Shown: in pieces, positions 54,629 through 64,000 of the stretch | Position numbering within the stretch: the stretch's first letter is position 1 | Layout: every line of letters begins with the position of its first letter | Source: Sphingomonas glaciei | GTDB taxonomy: Bacteria; Pseudomonadota; Alphaproteobacteria; Sphingomonadales; Sphingomonadaceae | DNA: 64,000 nucleotides | Assembly (NCBI RefSeq): GCF_023380025.1 | Contig: NZ_CP097253.1 | Coordinates: forward strand, 1 to 64,000 | Reading direction: 5' to 3' | Notes under the pieces: model-generated | The model's database searches: none | Told to the model about the DNA's origin: nothing | The model's input: the letters and a program-made list of their open reading frames with translations, nothing else | Position numbers and translations under genes: made by a program

Positions 54629-55945
54629 TTCTGTCGCATTCGAAGGGGCGTTGCGCATCGCGACGACGAAGGCGCCGAGCGAGACGAGGCTAACGGTGAA
54701 CCCCACCCCGGCCAGCGCAGTGGCGAGGTGCTGCTCACCGCCGAGCAGGCTGCTAATCAGGGTGACGAGGCTGGGGGCGATGCCGAAGCCGATCAGGCCG
54801 GCGACCGCGATGAACGCGCCGATGCACAGGCCGCGCAATTCGTTGGGCACGAACACGGTCAGCGCGACCGAGGTGATCAGCCCGGTGACGGTGCCGCACA
54901 GGACTAGGGTACCAAGTGCGATGGCGAACAGGGTCGTGCTGCCCGCGAGCGGAAACAGCGCGGCGGGGATGGCGAGCACGGCGGCGATGACCGCGCCGAT
55001 CAGCAGGCCGCCGCGCCGCCCCGTCTTCTGCCCCGCATCGGCCGCGATCCCGCCGAGCACGGCGCCGGCGATGCCGGTGAACAGCATCATCGCGCCCATC
55101 CAGCCGGCGAAGTCCTGCGGTTGCTGGCCGAAGTCGCGGCCGAGGACGGGCGCAGCCCAGATCGCGGCGGCGGCATCGGCCATCACCACGGTCACCTGGC
55201 CCGCGAACAGCGGGAGGAGGAAGCCGCGGCGCTCCCAGAACTCGCCCGCGAGAACCCGGAACGGAGCGCCGACCTGCGCCTCGACCTCGTGCCGCGGCGG
55301 CTCGCGGAAGAACAGCAGCGGGAGGATGCAGGCGAGGCTGGCGAAGGTCAGCGCGAGGTGGGTCGAGCGCCATGGCGCGAGGCCGAGCCAGTTCGCGGCC
55401 GAGGTCTGGACGAAATAGCCGAAGGTCCAGCCGACCACCGCAAAGGCGGCGGCCTGGCCGAGTGCCTTGCCAAGGCTGATCAGCAGCACCCCGCGGCCGC
55501 GCTCGGTCGGTCCGCACAGGTCGGCGGACAGTGACAGGGCCGCGGTCAGCGCGCCGGTGGTGCCGATCCCGGTCAGCATCCGCCCGACGAACAGGATCGC
55601 GACGTTGGGGGCATAAGCGGTGATCGCGGTGCCGAGGGTCCAGGTCAGGGCCAGCGCGATGAACAGCCTCATCCGGTTGCCGCGATCGACCAAGATTCCG
55701 ATCGGGATCGAGAACAGCACCAGCGGGACTGCTGCGCTGACCCCTTGGATCAGTCCGAGCACGGCATCGCTGAGCCCGAGTTCGGCCTTGGCGGCTTCCT
55801 GGACGGTGCCGAAGGACATCATCGCGGTGAAGCCGGCGGCGATCGCCAGCGACAAGGCGGTGATCGGCAGGAAGGATCGGGCCAGCGCGGGCTCGGCCCC
55901 GGAAACCGCCGGCGTGGGAGCGGCGAGCTTGGCTTCGAAGTTCAT
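54617..55945 (-). CDS. MFS transporter
   Basis: 442 residues with about 12 membrane segments. Conserved MFS features: GILVDRGNRMRLFIALALTW after TM2 and GRMLTGIGTTGALTAALSL near TM4-TM5. Closest in style to sugar-phosphate/organic-acid or spinster-like carriers. ATG 55945 overlaps the FAD-enzyme stop by 4 bp. Inner-membrane partner of the TonB-dependent receptor operon; substrate unknown. Confidence 0.88.
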   Translation of the reverse strand: MNFEAKLAAPTPAVSGAEPALARSFLPITALSLAIAAGFTAMMSFGTVQEAAKAELGLSDAVLGLIQGVSAAVPLVLFSIPIGILVDRGNRMRLFIALALTWTLGTAITAYAPNVAILFVGRMLTGIGTTGALTAALSLSADLCGPTERGRGVLLISLGKALGQAAAFAVVGWTFGYFVQTSAANWLGLAPWRSTHLALTFASLACILPLLFFREPPRHEVEAQVGAPFRVLAGEFWERRGFLLPLFAGQVTVVMADAAAAIWAAPVLGRDFGQQPQDFAGWMGAMMLFTGIAGAVLGGIAADAGQKTGRRGGLLIGAVIAAVLAIPAALFPLAGSTTLFAIALGTLVLCGTVTGLITSVALTVFVPNELRGLCIGAFIAVAGLIGFGIAPSLVTLISSLLGGEQHLATALAGVGFTVSLVSLGAFVVAMRNAPSNATEPVR

Positions 55946-57345
55946 CGTGAAAAGATCTTTCCGGGGTTGAACAGGTCCTTGGGGTCGAGCGCGGCCTTGA
56001 TGGTGCGCATCAGATCGACCGCTTCGCCAAGCTCGGCTTCGAGATACTTCTGTTTGCCGAGGCCGATGCCGTGCTCGCCCGTGCAGGTGCCGTCCATCGC
56101 GATCGCCCGCTCGACCAGCCGTCCGTTGATCGCGGCGACCTCGTCGCGCTCGCCGGGCTCGTTGGGATCGATCGCGAACACCACGTGGAAATTGCCGTCG
56201 CCGACATGGCCGAGGATGGTTGCGGGGATGGTCGTGCCGGCGAGGTCACGCTTGGTTTCGGTGATGCACTCGGCGAGGCGGCTGATGGGCACGCAGACAT
56301 CGGTCGCCCAGCCGACCGCCCCGGGACGCAGCGCGACCGAGGCATAATAGGCCTCGTGCCGCGCCTTCCACAGCCGGGCGCGCTCCTCGGGGAGGTTGGA
56401 CCAGTGGAAGGTGCCGCCGCCATTGCCGCCGGCAAGCTCGGATACGGTATCGATCTGCTCGGCGACATGCGCCGGAGATCCGTGGAATTCGAAGAACAGG
56501 TGGGTGGTCTCGGGCAGGTCGAGCCGAGAAAAGCGGTTCACCGCGCGGATCTGCATGTCGTCGAGGATCTCGACCCGGGCCAGGGGTACGCCGATCTGGA
56601 TCGCCTGCACCACCGTATCGACCGCTCCCTCCAGGGTGTCGAAGGCGCACACCGCCGAGGAGATCTGCTCGGGGATGCCGTGAAGGCGCAGGGTCACTTC
56701 GGTGATGATACCGAGCGTGCCTTCGGCCCCGATCATCAGCCGGGTAAGGTCGTAGCCCGCCGCCGACTTGCGCGCGCGCCGCGCGGTGCGGATGTCGCGG
56801 CCGTCGGGGGTAATTACCCGAAGCGACAGGATCGCGTCGCGCATGGTGCCATAGCGCACCGCGTTGGTGCCCGAGGCGCGGGTCGAGGCCATCCCGCCGA
56901 TGGTGGCGTTGGCGCCGGGATCGATCGGAAAGAATAGCCCCTGGTCGCGCAGATATTCGTTCAACTGCTCGCGCCGGCACCCGGCCTGAACGGTGCAGTC
57001 GAGGTCCTCGGCATTGACCGCGAGGATGGCGTCCATCTCCGACAGGTTGAGGCTGATCCCGCCGCGCACGGCAAGCGTGTTGCCCTCGATCGAGGTGCCA
57101 GCACCGAACGGGATGATCGGCACCTCATGCTCGGAGCACAGCCGGACCAGCGCCACCACCTCTTCGGTCGAGCGGGCGAACACCACCGCGTCGGGCGGCA
57201 TGGAGGCGAAATGCGCTTCGCTGCCGCCATGCTGGAGGCACATCGCCTCCGTGAGGTGGAGCCGCTCCCCGAACAACGCTCGCAGCTGCTCGAGGAGGGC
57301 GGGGGCCAACGCCGTGCGGCCGTCCGGGATCACTGCGACGTCCAT
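55942..57345 (-). CDS. FAD-linked 2-hydroxyacid dehydrogenase (D-lactate dehydrogenase/GlcD type)
   Basis: 467 residues. FAD-binding-4 domain: IIPFGAGTSIEGNTLAVRGG, FFPIDPGANATIGGMASTRA, IGAEGTLGIITEVTLRLHGI. The C-terminal FAD-oxidase domain ends ACTGEHGIGL in GTCTGEHGIGLGKQKYLEAE, typical of D-lactate dehydrogenase (cytochrome) and glycolate oxidase GlcD. It would oxidise a D-2-hydroxyacid and pass electrons to the respiratory chain. 3 bp after the receptor gene and coupled to the MFS gene. Confidence 0.9.
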   Translation of the reverse strand: MDVAVIPDGRTALAPALLEQLRALFGERLHLTEAMCLQHGGSEAHFASMPPDAVVFARSTEEVVALVRLCSEHEVPIIPFGAGTSIEGNTLAVRGGISLNLSEMDAILAVNAEDLDCTVQAGCRREQLNEYLRDQGLFFPIDPGANATIGGMASTRASGTNAVRYGTMRDAILSLRVITPDGRDIRTARRARKSAAGYDLTRLMIGAEGTLGIITEVTLRLHGIPEQISSAVCAFDTLEGAVDTVVQAIQIGVPLARVEILDDMQIRAVNRFSRLDLPETTHLFFEFHGSPAHVAEQIDTVSELAGGNGGGTFHWSNLPEERARLWKARHEAYYASVALRPGAVGWATDVCVPISRLAECITETKRDLAGTTIPATILGHVGDGNFHVVFAIDPNEPGERDEVAAINGRLVERAIAMDGTCTGEHGIGLGKQKYLEAELGEAVDLMRTIKAALDPKDLFNPGKIFSR

Positions 57346-57348
57346 CGC

Positions 57349-59556
<2,208 letters not shown>

Positions 59557-59590
59557 CGAGACCTCATCCTGAAAACAAATACCAGGACGA

Positions 59591-59619
59591 CCTATCAGAC
59601 AGGCTACCTATCTGAAAGC
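59591..59619. promoter_or_regulatory. Paired palindromic operator candidates upstream of the receptor gene
   Basis: Sites CCTATCAGACAGG at 59591-59603 and CCTATCTGAAAGC at 59607-59619, centres 16 bp apart, lie 35-63 bp before the receptor start codon, where its promoter must be. The pair matches the two site types at 54594-54628. Confidence 0.6.
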
Positions 59620-59658
59620 TACAATTGGCAGTCAGGTTTAACCGATCGGGGCGCAGCC

Positions 59659-60546
59659 TTAGCCGATCGGGTCACCGGCCGGCCAGGCGAGCGCAATCGC
59701 GCCGAGCGGGCCGGCCAGCGGGCCGAGCGCCGGGGTGATCAGATAGTTATCGAGGTCGAGCCCGGCGGAGGCGCCATAGCCGGCAAGGCTGGCGGCGAGC
59801 CGGGCTCGGACCAGCGTCAGCAGCTCGGGCCGCCCGGTGACCACACCGCCACCGACCAGGATCCGTTCGGGCAAGCTGGTCAGCGCGAGATTGTGGCACA
59901 GGCCGGCAAGGGCCTCGGCGACCTCGGCCCACACCGGGTGGTCGGGCGGCAGCGTCTCGCCGCGTCGACCGGTCCGCGCGGCGATCGCCGGCCCGCTCGC
60001 CAGCCCCTCGACGCAGTCGCCGTGGAAGCGGCAGGCGCCCGGCCACGTCGGATCGCTGCGCGGCACCCGCAAATGCCCCGCTTCGGAATGGCCGAGGCCC
60101 GTTACCGGCCGCCCGGCGACGATCGATCCGACCCCGATCCCGGTTCCGACGGTGACGTAGGCCCAGCTGGCGAGGCCCCGCGCCGCGCCCCAGCGCCCTT
60201 CGGCCAAGGAGGCGCCGTTGACGTCGGTGTCAATTACCGTCGGCACACCCGCGCCAAGGGTAGTCAGGTCCGCGCCGCTCCAGCCGGGCTTGGGCGTGTT
60301 GCCGATGCACCCGCGCGCAAGGTCGAGCGGACCGAAGCTGGCGATGCCGAGCGCGGCGAAGCGCCAGCCGTCGAGGGTCGCCCGGATCGAGGCCAGCGTT
60401 GCGTCGCGCTCGCCGGTCGGGAGGGTGACCTGCGCGAGGATCTCGCTTGGACCATGCGCCAGGATGCAGACGCATTTGGTCCCGCCGAGCTCCACCCCTG
60501 CCAGGGGCAGGCCGCGCTCACCAGCAGCTGTAGCCGCCGTCGACAA
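59659..60546 (-). CDS. ROK-family fructokinase-like sugar kinase
   Basis: 295 residues. ROK motifs: GVELGGTKCVCILA (phosphate-binding), VGTGIGVGSIVAGRP, and the zinc-type signature PGACRFHGDCVEGLASGPAI, which matches bacterial ROK fructokinases. TTG 60546 is preceded by GGGAG at the right distance and overlaps the SDR stop by 29 bp. Last gene of a three-gene unit with the SDR and esterase. Confidence 0.88.
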   Translation of the reverse strand: MSTAATAAGERGLPLAGVELGGTKCVCILAHGPSEILAQVTLPTGERDATLASIRATLDGWRFAALGIASFGPLDLARGCIGNTPKPGWSGADLTTLGAGVPTVIDTDVNGASLAEGRWGAARGLASWAYVTVGTGIGVGSIVAGRPVTGLGHSEAGHLRVPRSDPTWPGACRFHGDCVEGLASGPAIAARTGRRGETLPPDHPVWAEVAEALAGLCHNLALTSLPERILVGGGVVTGRPELLTLVRARLAASLAGYGASAGLDLDNYLITPALGPLAGPLGAIALAWPAGDPIG

Positions 60547-61279
60547 GGACGATGCTCCCGGTCATGAGGCTGGCCGCGTCGGATGCGAGGAAGGCCACCA
60601 CCGAGGCGACCTCCTCGACTTCGCCGAGGCGGCCCATCGGAGTACCGTCGATCCACCGGCGGTACATTTCCCCCGACCGGTCGGCGAACCGGTTGAGCGG
60701 GGTGTTGATGTAGGTCGGCGCGACGGCATTGACCCGGATTCCGCCGGGCGCCCATTCGGCGGCGAGGCTGCGGGTCAGCTGATGCACCGCGGCCTTGGAA
60801 GCATTGTAATAGCTCTGCGGTTGCGGGCGGTTGACCACCAGGCCGCTCATCGAGCCGATGTTGATGATGCTGCCCTTGCCCGCCGCGAGCATGTGGCGCC
60901 CGAAGGACCGGCAGCACCAGAAGGTGCCGTTGAGATTGACGTCGAGGACGTTCAGCCAATGCTCGTCGGCGACCTCCTCGGCGCTGGTCTCGCTGCGCGC
61001 GATCCCGGCATTGTTGACCAGGATGTCGAGCGGGCCGAGTTGGTCGGCGACTTCGCCGACCCGGAAGGAATCGGCGACGTCCATCACCGTCCCGCCGACT
61101 TCGAAACCCTTGCCTCCGAGCAGCGCGCGGGCACTGTCGATCGCGGCCGGGTCGCGGTCGGCAATCGTCACTTTCGCGCCGAATTCGGCGAGCGCCTCGA
61201 CGCAGGCGAGCCCGATCCCGCTCGCCCCGCCGGTGACCAGCGCGGTGCGCCCGTCGAGCCGCAGGCGGTCTAGATACAT
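60518..61279 (-). CDS. Short-chain dehydrogenase/reductase
   Basis: 253 residues. Classical SDR with NAD motif ALVTGGASGIGLACVEALAE, LDILVNNAGIARSE, IINIGSMSG and the catalytic YYNASKAAVHQLTRSLAAEW (YxxxK), ending in a classical C terminus. Probable oxidoreductase for a sugar or hydroxy compound. ATG 61279 has GAGGA four bases upstream. Overlaps the ROK gene by 29 bp and starts 7 bp after the esterase stop. Confidence 0.9.
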   Translation of the reverse strand: MYLDRLRLDGRTALVTGGASGIGLACVEALAEFGAKVTIADRDPAAIDSARALLGGKGFEVGGTVMDVADSFRVGEVADQLGPLDILVNNAGIARSETSAEEVADEHWLNVLDVNLNGTFWCCRSFGRHMLAAGKGSIINIGSMSGLVVNRPQPQSYYNASKAAVHQLTRSLAAEWAPGGIRVNAVAPTYINTPLNRFADRSGEMYRRWIDGTPMGRLGEVEEVASVVAFLASDAASLMTGSIVLVDGGYSCW

Positions 61280-61286
61280 GAGGTCC

Positions 61287-62792
61287 TCAGGGCAGGAAGG
61301 GCGCCGCGGGCATGGCGGGTTCGTGCACCGCTTCGCCCTTGGCGAGCTGGTAGACCTGGCGGGTGTCGCGGTCGAACTCGGGCCAGGGGAGCTCACCGGT
61401 CTTGGCGAAATCGATCCAGATGCGGTGGACCCGGTCGGCCAGCGCCTGCGGCGGGGCAGTGCCGGCAAGCCCGCGCTCGCCGGTCACGCTGGCGAGCGTG
61501 TCGAACACGAACGGCAGCTCCATCCCGTGGCATGCCCCAAGCTCGCCGCCGAGTGCGGGCGAGCGCCATTCGAACTCGTACAGGTGGGTGCGCCCGCGAT
61601 GCTCTTCGGCGAAGCGGCGGGCCGGCCAGCGGAAGACGAGATCGTTGAGCGCGGCGGTGAGGACATGGCCCGCGCGCTTGCCTGGCCGGCCCATGCCGTA
61701 GGCAGCCAGCACCTTGCGCGCCTGCGGCTGCGAGCGGTGAACGAGGTAGGTCGCGAGCAGCCGCCCGATCTTGTCGCGCACCCCGGTCGGGACGAGGTAT
61801 AGGTTCATTTCCTCGGCATTGGTCCCGATCAGCAGCTCGACCTCGGCCCCGGCGCCCCGCTGCAGCGCCGCCAGCGGCTGCTCGGGCAGGACGTCGTCAC
61901 CGTGCACCGGGACGAAGCGGCTGATTCCGAACACAGGCTCGCGGCCGTCGGCTTCACGAAGGTCGATGCGAGTGGTCGGAAGACCGACTTTCTGCTGGGC
62001 ATCCAGGGCCCGATCGATCGGGACCGAGCGGAAGCTCTCCACGTCCGGCTTGATCCCGAGCAGCCTCGCGACCTTGCGCACGAGCCGCTGTGCGACCCCG
62101 ATACTGCGGGTCATCCCGCCATGCCCGCTCTGAACGATCGCTCGGCGGAAGAGGCCGGAGGCGAGCGGGGAGGTAAGCAGATTGGCGACCGCCATGCCGC
62201 CGGCCGATTCGCCGAAGACCGTGACATTGCCCGGGTCACCGCCAAACGACGCAACGTTGTCGCGGACCCATTCGAGCGCTGCAATCTGGTCGCGCAGCCC
62301 GAGGTTCGTCGGCACACCCGGAATGGGAAGGAAGCCTTCGATGCCGAGGCGGTAATTGATCGCGATGCAGATCACGCCGTCGCGGGCGAAGGCACTGCCG
62401 TTGCAGACGGCGGCATCCTTGCTTCCAAGCACGAAGCCGCCGCCATGGATCCAGACCATGACGGGCAATGCGGTTCCGCCGCCCGCCGGCCGCCAGATGT
62501 TGAGAGTAAGATAGTCCTCACCGGCGTCCTGGTCCGTCCCGATCAACGGCTCGACGTCGAGCGCCGGGAAGGGGTTGTGGCGCTGCGGAGCGGTCGGACC
62601 TGGCGCACCCGCGTCGCGTTCGCCCTGCCGGGCTTGTATGGGCCGTGGTTCGGCGAAGCGCAGGCGTCCGACCGGAGATGCGGCGTAAGGAACGCCGAAG
62701 AAACACTCCACCGTGCCGACGCGGACGCCGCGATAAGTGCCCGCTGCGGTCGATGAGGTTATAGTGTCGGCAATTTCTGGGCGGGGCGGCAT
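61287..62792 (-). CDS. Type B carboxylesterase
   Basis: About 501 residues. Alpha/beta hydrolase with the oxyanion motif VMVWIHGGGFVLGSKDAA, nucleophile VFGESAGGMAVANLLTSP, and catalytic His in GACHGMELPFVFDTL. Cleaves carboxylic esters. No obvious Sec signal, so likely cytoplasmic. ATG 62792 has GGAG seven bases upstream; the frame to 62849 is too long. It heads the esterase-SDR-ROK unit and suggests that the imported substrate has ester bonds. Confidence 0.9.
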   Translation of the reverse strand: MPPRPEIADTITSSTAAGTYRGVRVGTVECFFGVPYAASPVGRLRFAEPRPIQARQGERDAGAPGPTAPQRHNPFPALDVEPLIGTDQDAGEDYLTLNIWRPAGGGTALPVMVWIHGGGFVLGSKDAAVCNGSAFARDGVICIAINYRLGIEGFLPIPGVPTNLGLRDQIAALEWVRDNVASFGGDPGNVTVFGESAGGMAVANLLTSPLASGLFRRAIVQSGHGGMTRSIGVAQRLVRKVARLLGIKPDVESFRSVPIDRALDAQQKVGLPTTRIDLREADGREPVFGISRFVPVHGDDVLPEQPLAALQRGAGAEVELLIGTNAEEMNLYLVPTGVRDKIGRLLATYLVHRSQPQARKVLAAYGMGRPGKRAGHVLTAALNDLVFRWPARRFAEEHRGRTHLYEFEWRSPALGGELGACHGMELPFVFDTLASVTGERGLAGTAPPQALADRVHRIWIDFAKTGELPWPEFDRDTRQVYQLAKGEAVHEPAMPAAPFLP

Positions 62793-62841
62793 GGCAATTC
62801 TCCAGCTACTCCGCATAGCAGCTGAGCCCGCCTCGCCTAGG

Positions 62842-63333
62842 TCAGGCACTATGCCGGTCGTATCCTACGCTTGATGGATTGTGTAAATATGCGCCTCGGG
62901 ATGTACCAACTCCGATAGCAGCCACAATGCCCCCGATCAGCCAAAATAGTCGCTCACCATATGCGGTTTTTAAGACGAAATAGTGCGTACCCACGGCGAC
63001 AGCCGCAAGCGGGAAAACCAATGCTGGCTCGGACTTCAGAAACAGCCAAGCTGCAAAGAATCCCCCGATCATGGCAATGGTGCACTCAAGCACGGTCATA
63101 CCGAATGGATTGCTCCGGAACTCATTCTCGCGGCCGAACGCGCGCCGACATACCAACTTGGTTATAGGAAAGATCAGCATCCCGCCGAAGAATAGGGAAT
63201 CGAAGCCAGGGCCGGCTCCTGCGGTATGATTTATCCACGTCGCCGCTAGCCAGACAAACCCAGAGATCACCACGCCGGGTCCACCCCCGACGTAGGCCCG
63301 CCTCAGATCCTGCTGAGCATCTGAAATTAGCAT
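62842..63333 (-). CDS. Small membrane protein, DUF7010-like
   Basis: 163 residues with about four membrane segments (GVVISGFVWLAATWINHTAG, GGMLIFPITKLVC, GGFFAAWLFLKSEPALVF, LFWLIGGIVAAIGVG). The N-terminal SDAQQDLRRAYVGGGPG is the part that suggests the DUF7010 family, from recall only. Starts after a GGGGGGG ribosome site. No functional assignment. Confidence 0.65.
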   Translation of the reverse strand: MLISDAQQDLRRAYVGGGPGVVISGFVWLAATWINHTAGAGPGFDSLFFGGMLIFPITKLVCRRAFGRENEFRSNPFGMTVLECTIAMIGGFFAAWLFLKSEPALVFPLAAVAVGTHYFVLKTAYGERLFWLIGGIVAAIGVGTSRGAYLHNPSSVGYDRHSA

Positions 63334-63532
63334 GTCCCCCCCATCAACTACTGCCGTGCTTCCATCGCGCGAACAAAGCTTGGTAGCACGCGACAGCAGA
63401 AGCGGAACGACGTCTTTGATGAAGCGAGGAAATGTCTGCTTTCCACCGCGCGCAAACCTTCGGTGAAGGCCAGGCAGGCGTTGGCAAGCGGCCGACAGCG
63501 GTCATTACTAAAACGCTACGCGCGTCCAAGCG

Positions 63533-64000
63533 TCACGTGTTCTCGGTCCACCACACGACCTTGGTGAAGTCTCCACGCGCAAGTGCGTCGGTCCCGATCC
63601 AGGCGAACAGCGCTCCCGAATCGCCCCAGTGGAATCCGGTCGCATCGTCCGTCCCGAGTTGCAGCAGAAGCACCGAGCCGGTGGGCGCGACAGTGTCTTG
63701 CACGGGCTGGTATACGGCGCCGAGCCGGTGCGGACGATTGTCCTCCAGGCGACGCAAGTCGGCTTCTAGCGCCAAGCGCATGGCATCGGGAAGAAGCGAA
63801 CGCGCCTTCGGACCGGCGCGGTATAGGTCGCGTGCGGCAATCGCCACGGATCGCGCTCGCTCACTTTCGACAAGCTCACGCGCTATCAGGGTCGTGTATT
63901 CAGGGCATGCCACCCTGTTACTGGGTGTCACCGTGCCCATGTGCCACTGACCGTGGGATGCGGAGAGCTGATTTTCGATCCGCGATCGATCGGCAGGGGA
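63533..64000 (-). CDS. Partial CDS: DUF1963 (YwqG-like) protein
   Basis: The frame has no stop back to the right edge, so the 5' part is beyond the window. The C-terminal part resembles DUF1963: HRLGAVYQPVQDTV then SVLLLQLGTDDATGFHWGDS and ALFAWIGTDALARGDFTKVV. The ATG at 63940 is inside the frame and is probably not the real start. Family from recalled pattern; function unknown. Confidence 0.6.
   Translation of the reverse strand, partial: SPADRSRIENQLSASHGQWHMGTVTPSNRVACPEYTTLIARELVESERARSVAIAARDLYRAGPKARSLLPDAMRLALEADLRRLEDNRPHRLGAVYQPVQDTVAPTGSVLLLQLGTDDATGFHWGDSGALFAWIGTDALARGDFTKVVWWTENT

Noticed and set aside
63228..63240. DnaA-box-like TTATCCACG
   Set aside because: Single copy inside a coding gene and far from dnaA; expected by chance.
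63344..63529. 61-residue minus-strand frame between the last two genes
   Set aside because: No supporting motif or ribosome site; treated as intergenic.

Overview
The window is high-GC, densely coding DNA with no tRNA, rRNA, insertion sequence or CRISPR array that I can recognise. The gene content points to an alphaproteobacterium of the Sphingomonadaceae: a crtB-crtI-crtY plus crtZ zeaxanthin cluster, a DUF2141 protein beside it, a TonB-dependent-receptor catabolic operon, FG-GAP/RTX calcium-binding proteins, and proline-tailed outer-membrane barrels. This placement rests on gene content and style only; no phylogeny was run.

Layout. (1) 1-3.7 kb: dnaA, a family-4 glycosyltransferase, a hypoxanthine/deoxyinosine-DNA glycosylase and a small conserved protein. 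(2) 3.7-9.5 kb: crtZ facing a tightly overlapping crtY-crtI-crtB operon, then a secreted DUF2141 protein and a phytanoyl-CoA-dioxygenase-like (PhyH-like) protein. (3) 9.6-10.5 kb: an outer-membrane beta-barrel with a proline-rich tail, plus its promoter and terminator. (4) 10.7-38.7 kb: a complete-looking ABC-transporter-dependent (group 2 type) capsule locus. It holds Kdo precursor genes (kdsD/kpsF, kdsB, kdsA), export genes (kpsE, kpsM, kpsT, kpsD), Kdo-linker transferases (kpsC-like, kpsS), dTDP-rhamnose synthesis (rmlC, rmlB, rmlD, rmlA), several large glycosyltransferases, methyltransferases and a PhyH-like dioxygenase. Two blocks (FkbM; PhyH plus GT2) are inverted inside it. (5) 38.9-46.1 kb: two paralogous calcium-binding RTX/FG-GAP proteins, the larger carrying a near-perfect 939-bp internal tandem repeat. 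(6) 46.1-52.9 kb: a response regulator, a TupA-like ATP-grasp protein and a second glycosyltransferase cluster headed by a fused sucrose-phosphate-synthase/phosphatase-like enzyme. (7) 53-62.8 kb: a catabolic/uptake locus with GntR and AraC regulators, an MFS transporter, an FAD-linked 2-hydroxyacid dehydrogenase, a TonB-dependent receptor, a ROK fructokinase, an SDR and a carboxylesterase. Two intergenic regions there carry the same paired palindromes, which look like operators. (8) 62.8-64 kb: a small membrane protein and the 3' part of a DUF1963-like gene running off the window.

How the parts work together. The capsule locus appears to supply its own CMP-Kdo. Sphingomonads are known for glycosphingolipids in place of LPS, so these Kdo genes probably serve only the capsule lipid linker. 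No kdsC phosphatase is seen; an inositol-monophosphatase-family gene overlapping kdsA is a candidate replacement. Rhamnose genes, the mosaic glycosyltransferases, methyltransferases and the dioxygenase would build and decorate the repeat, and KpsMT-KpsE-KpsD would export it. The 53-60 kb operons look like one regulon for importing and cleaving an ester- or hydroxyacid-containing nutrient.

The most notable observations are the paired operators at 54.6 and 59.6 kb, the Kdo pathway with a candidate non-orthologous phosphatase, the 939-bp RTX tandem repeat, the fused SPS/SPP enzyme with its glycosyltransferase operon, and a roughly 40-residue module shared by a capsule glycosyltransferase and the capsule dioxygenase.
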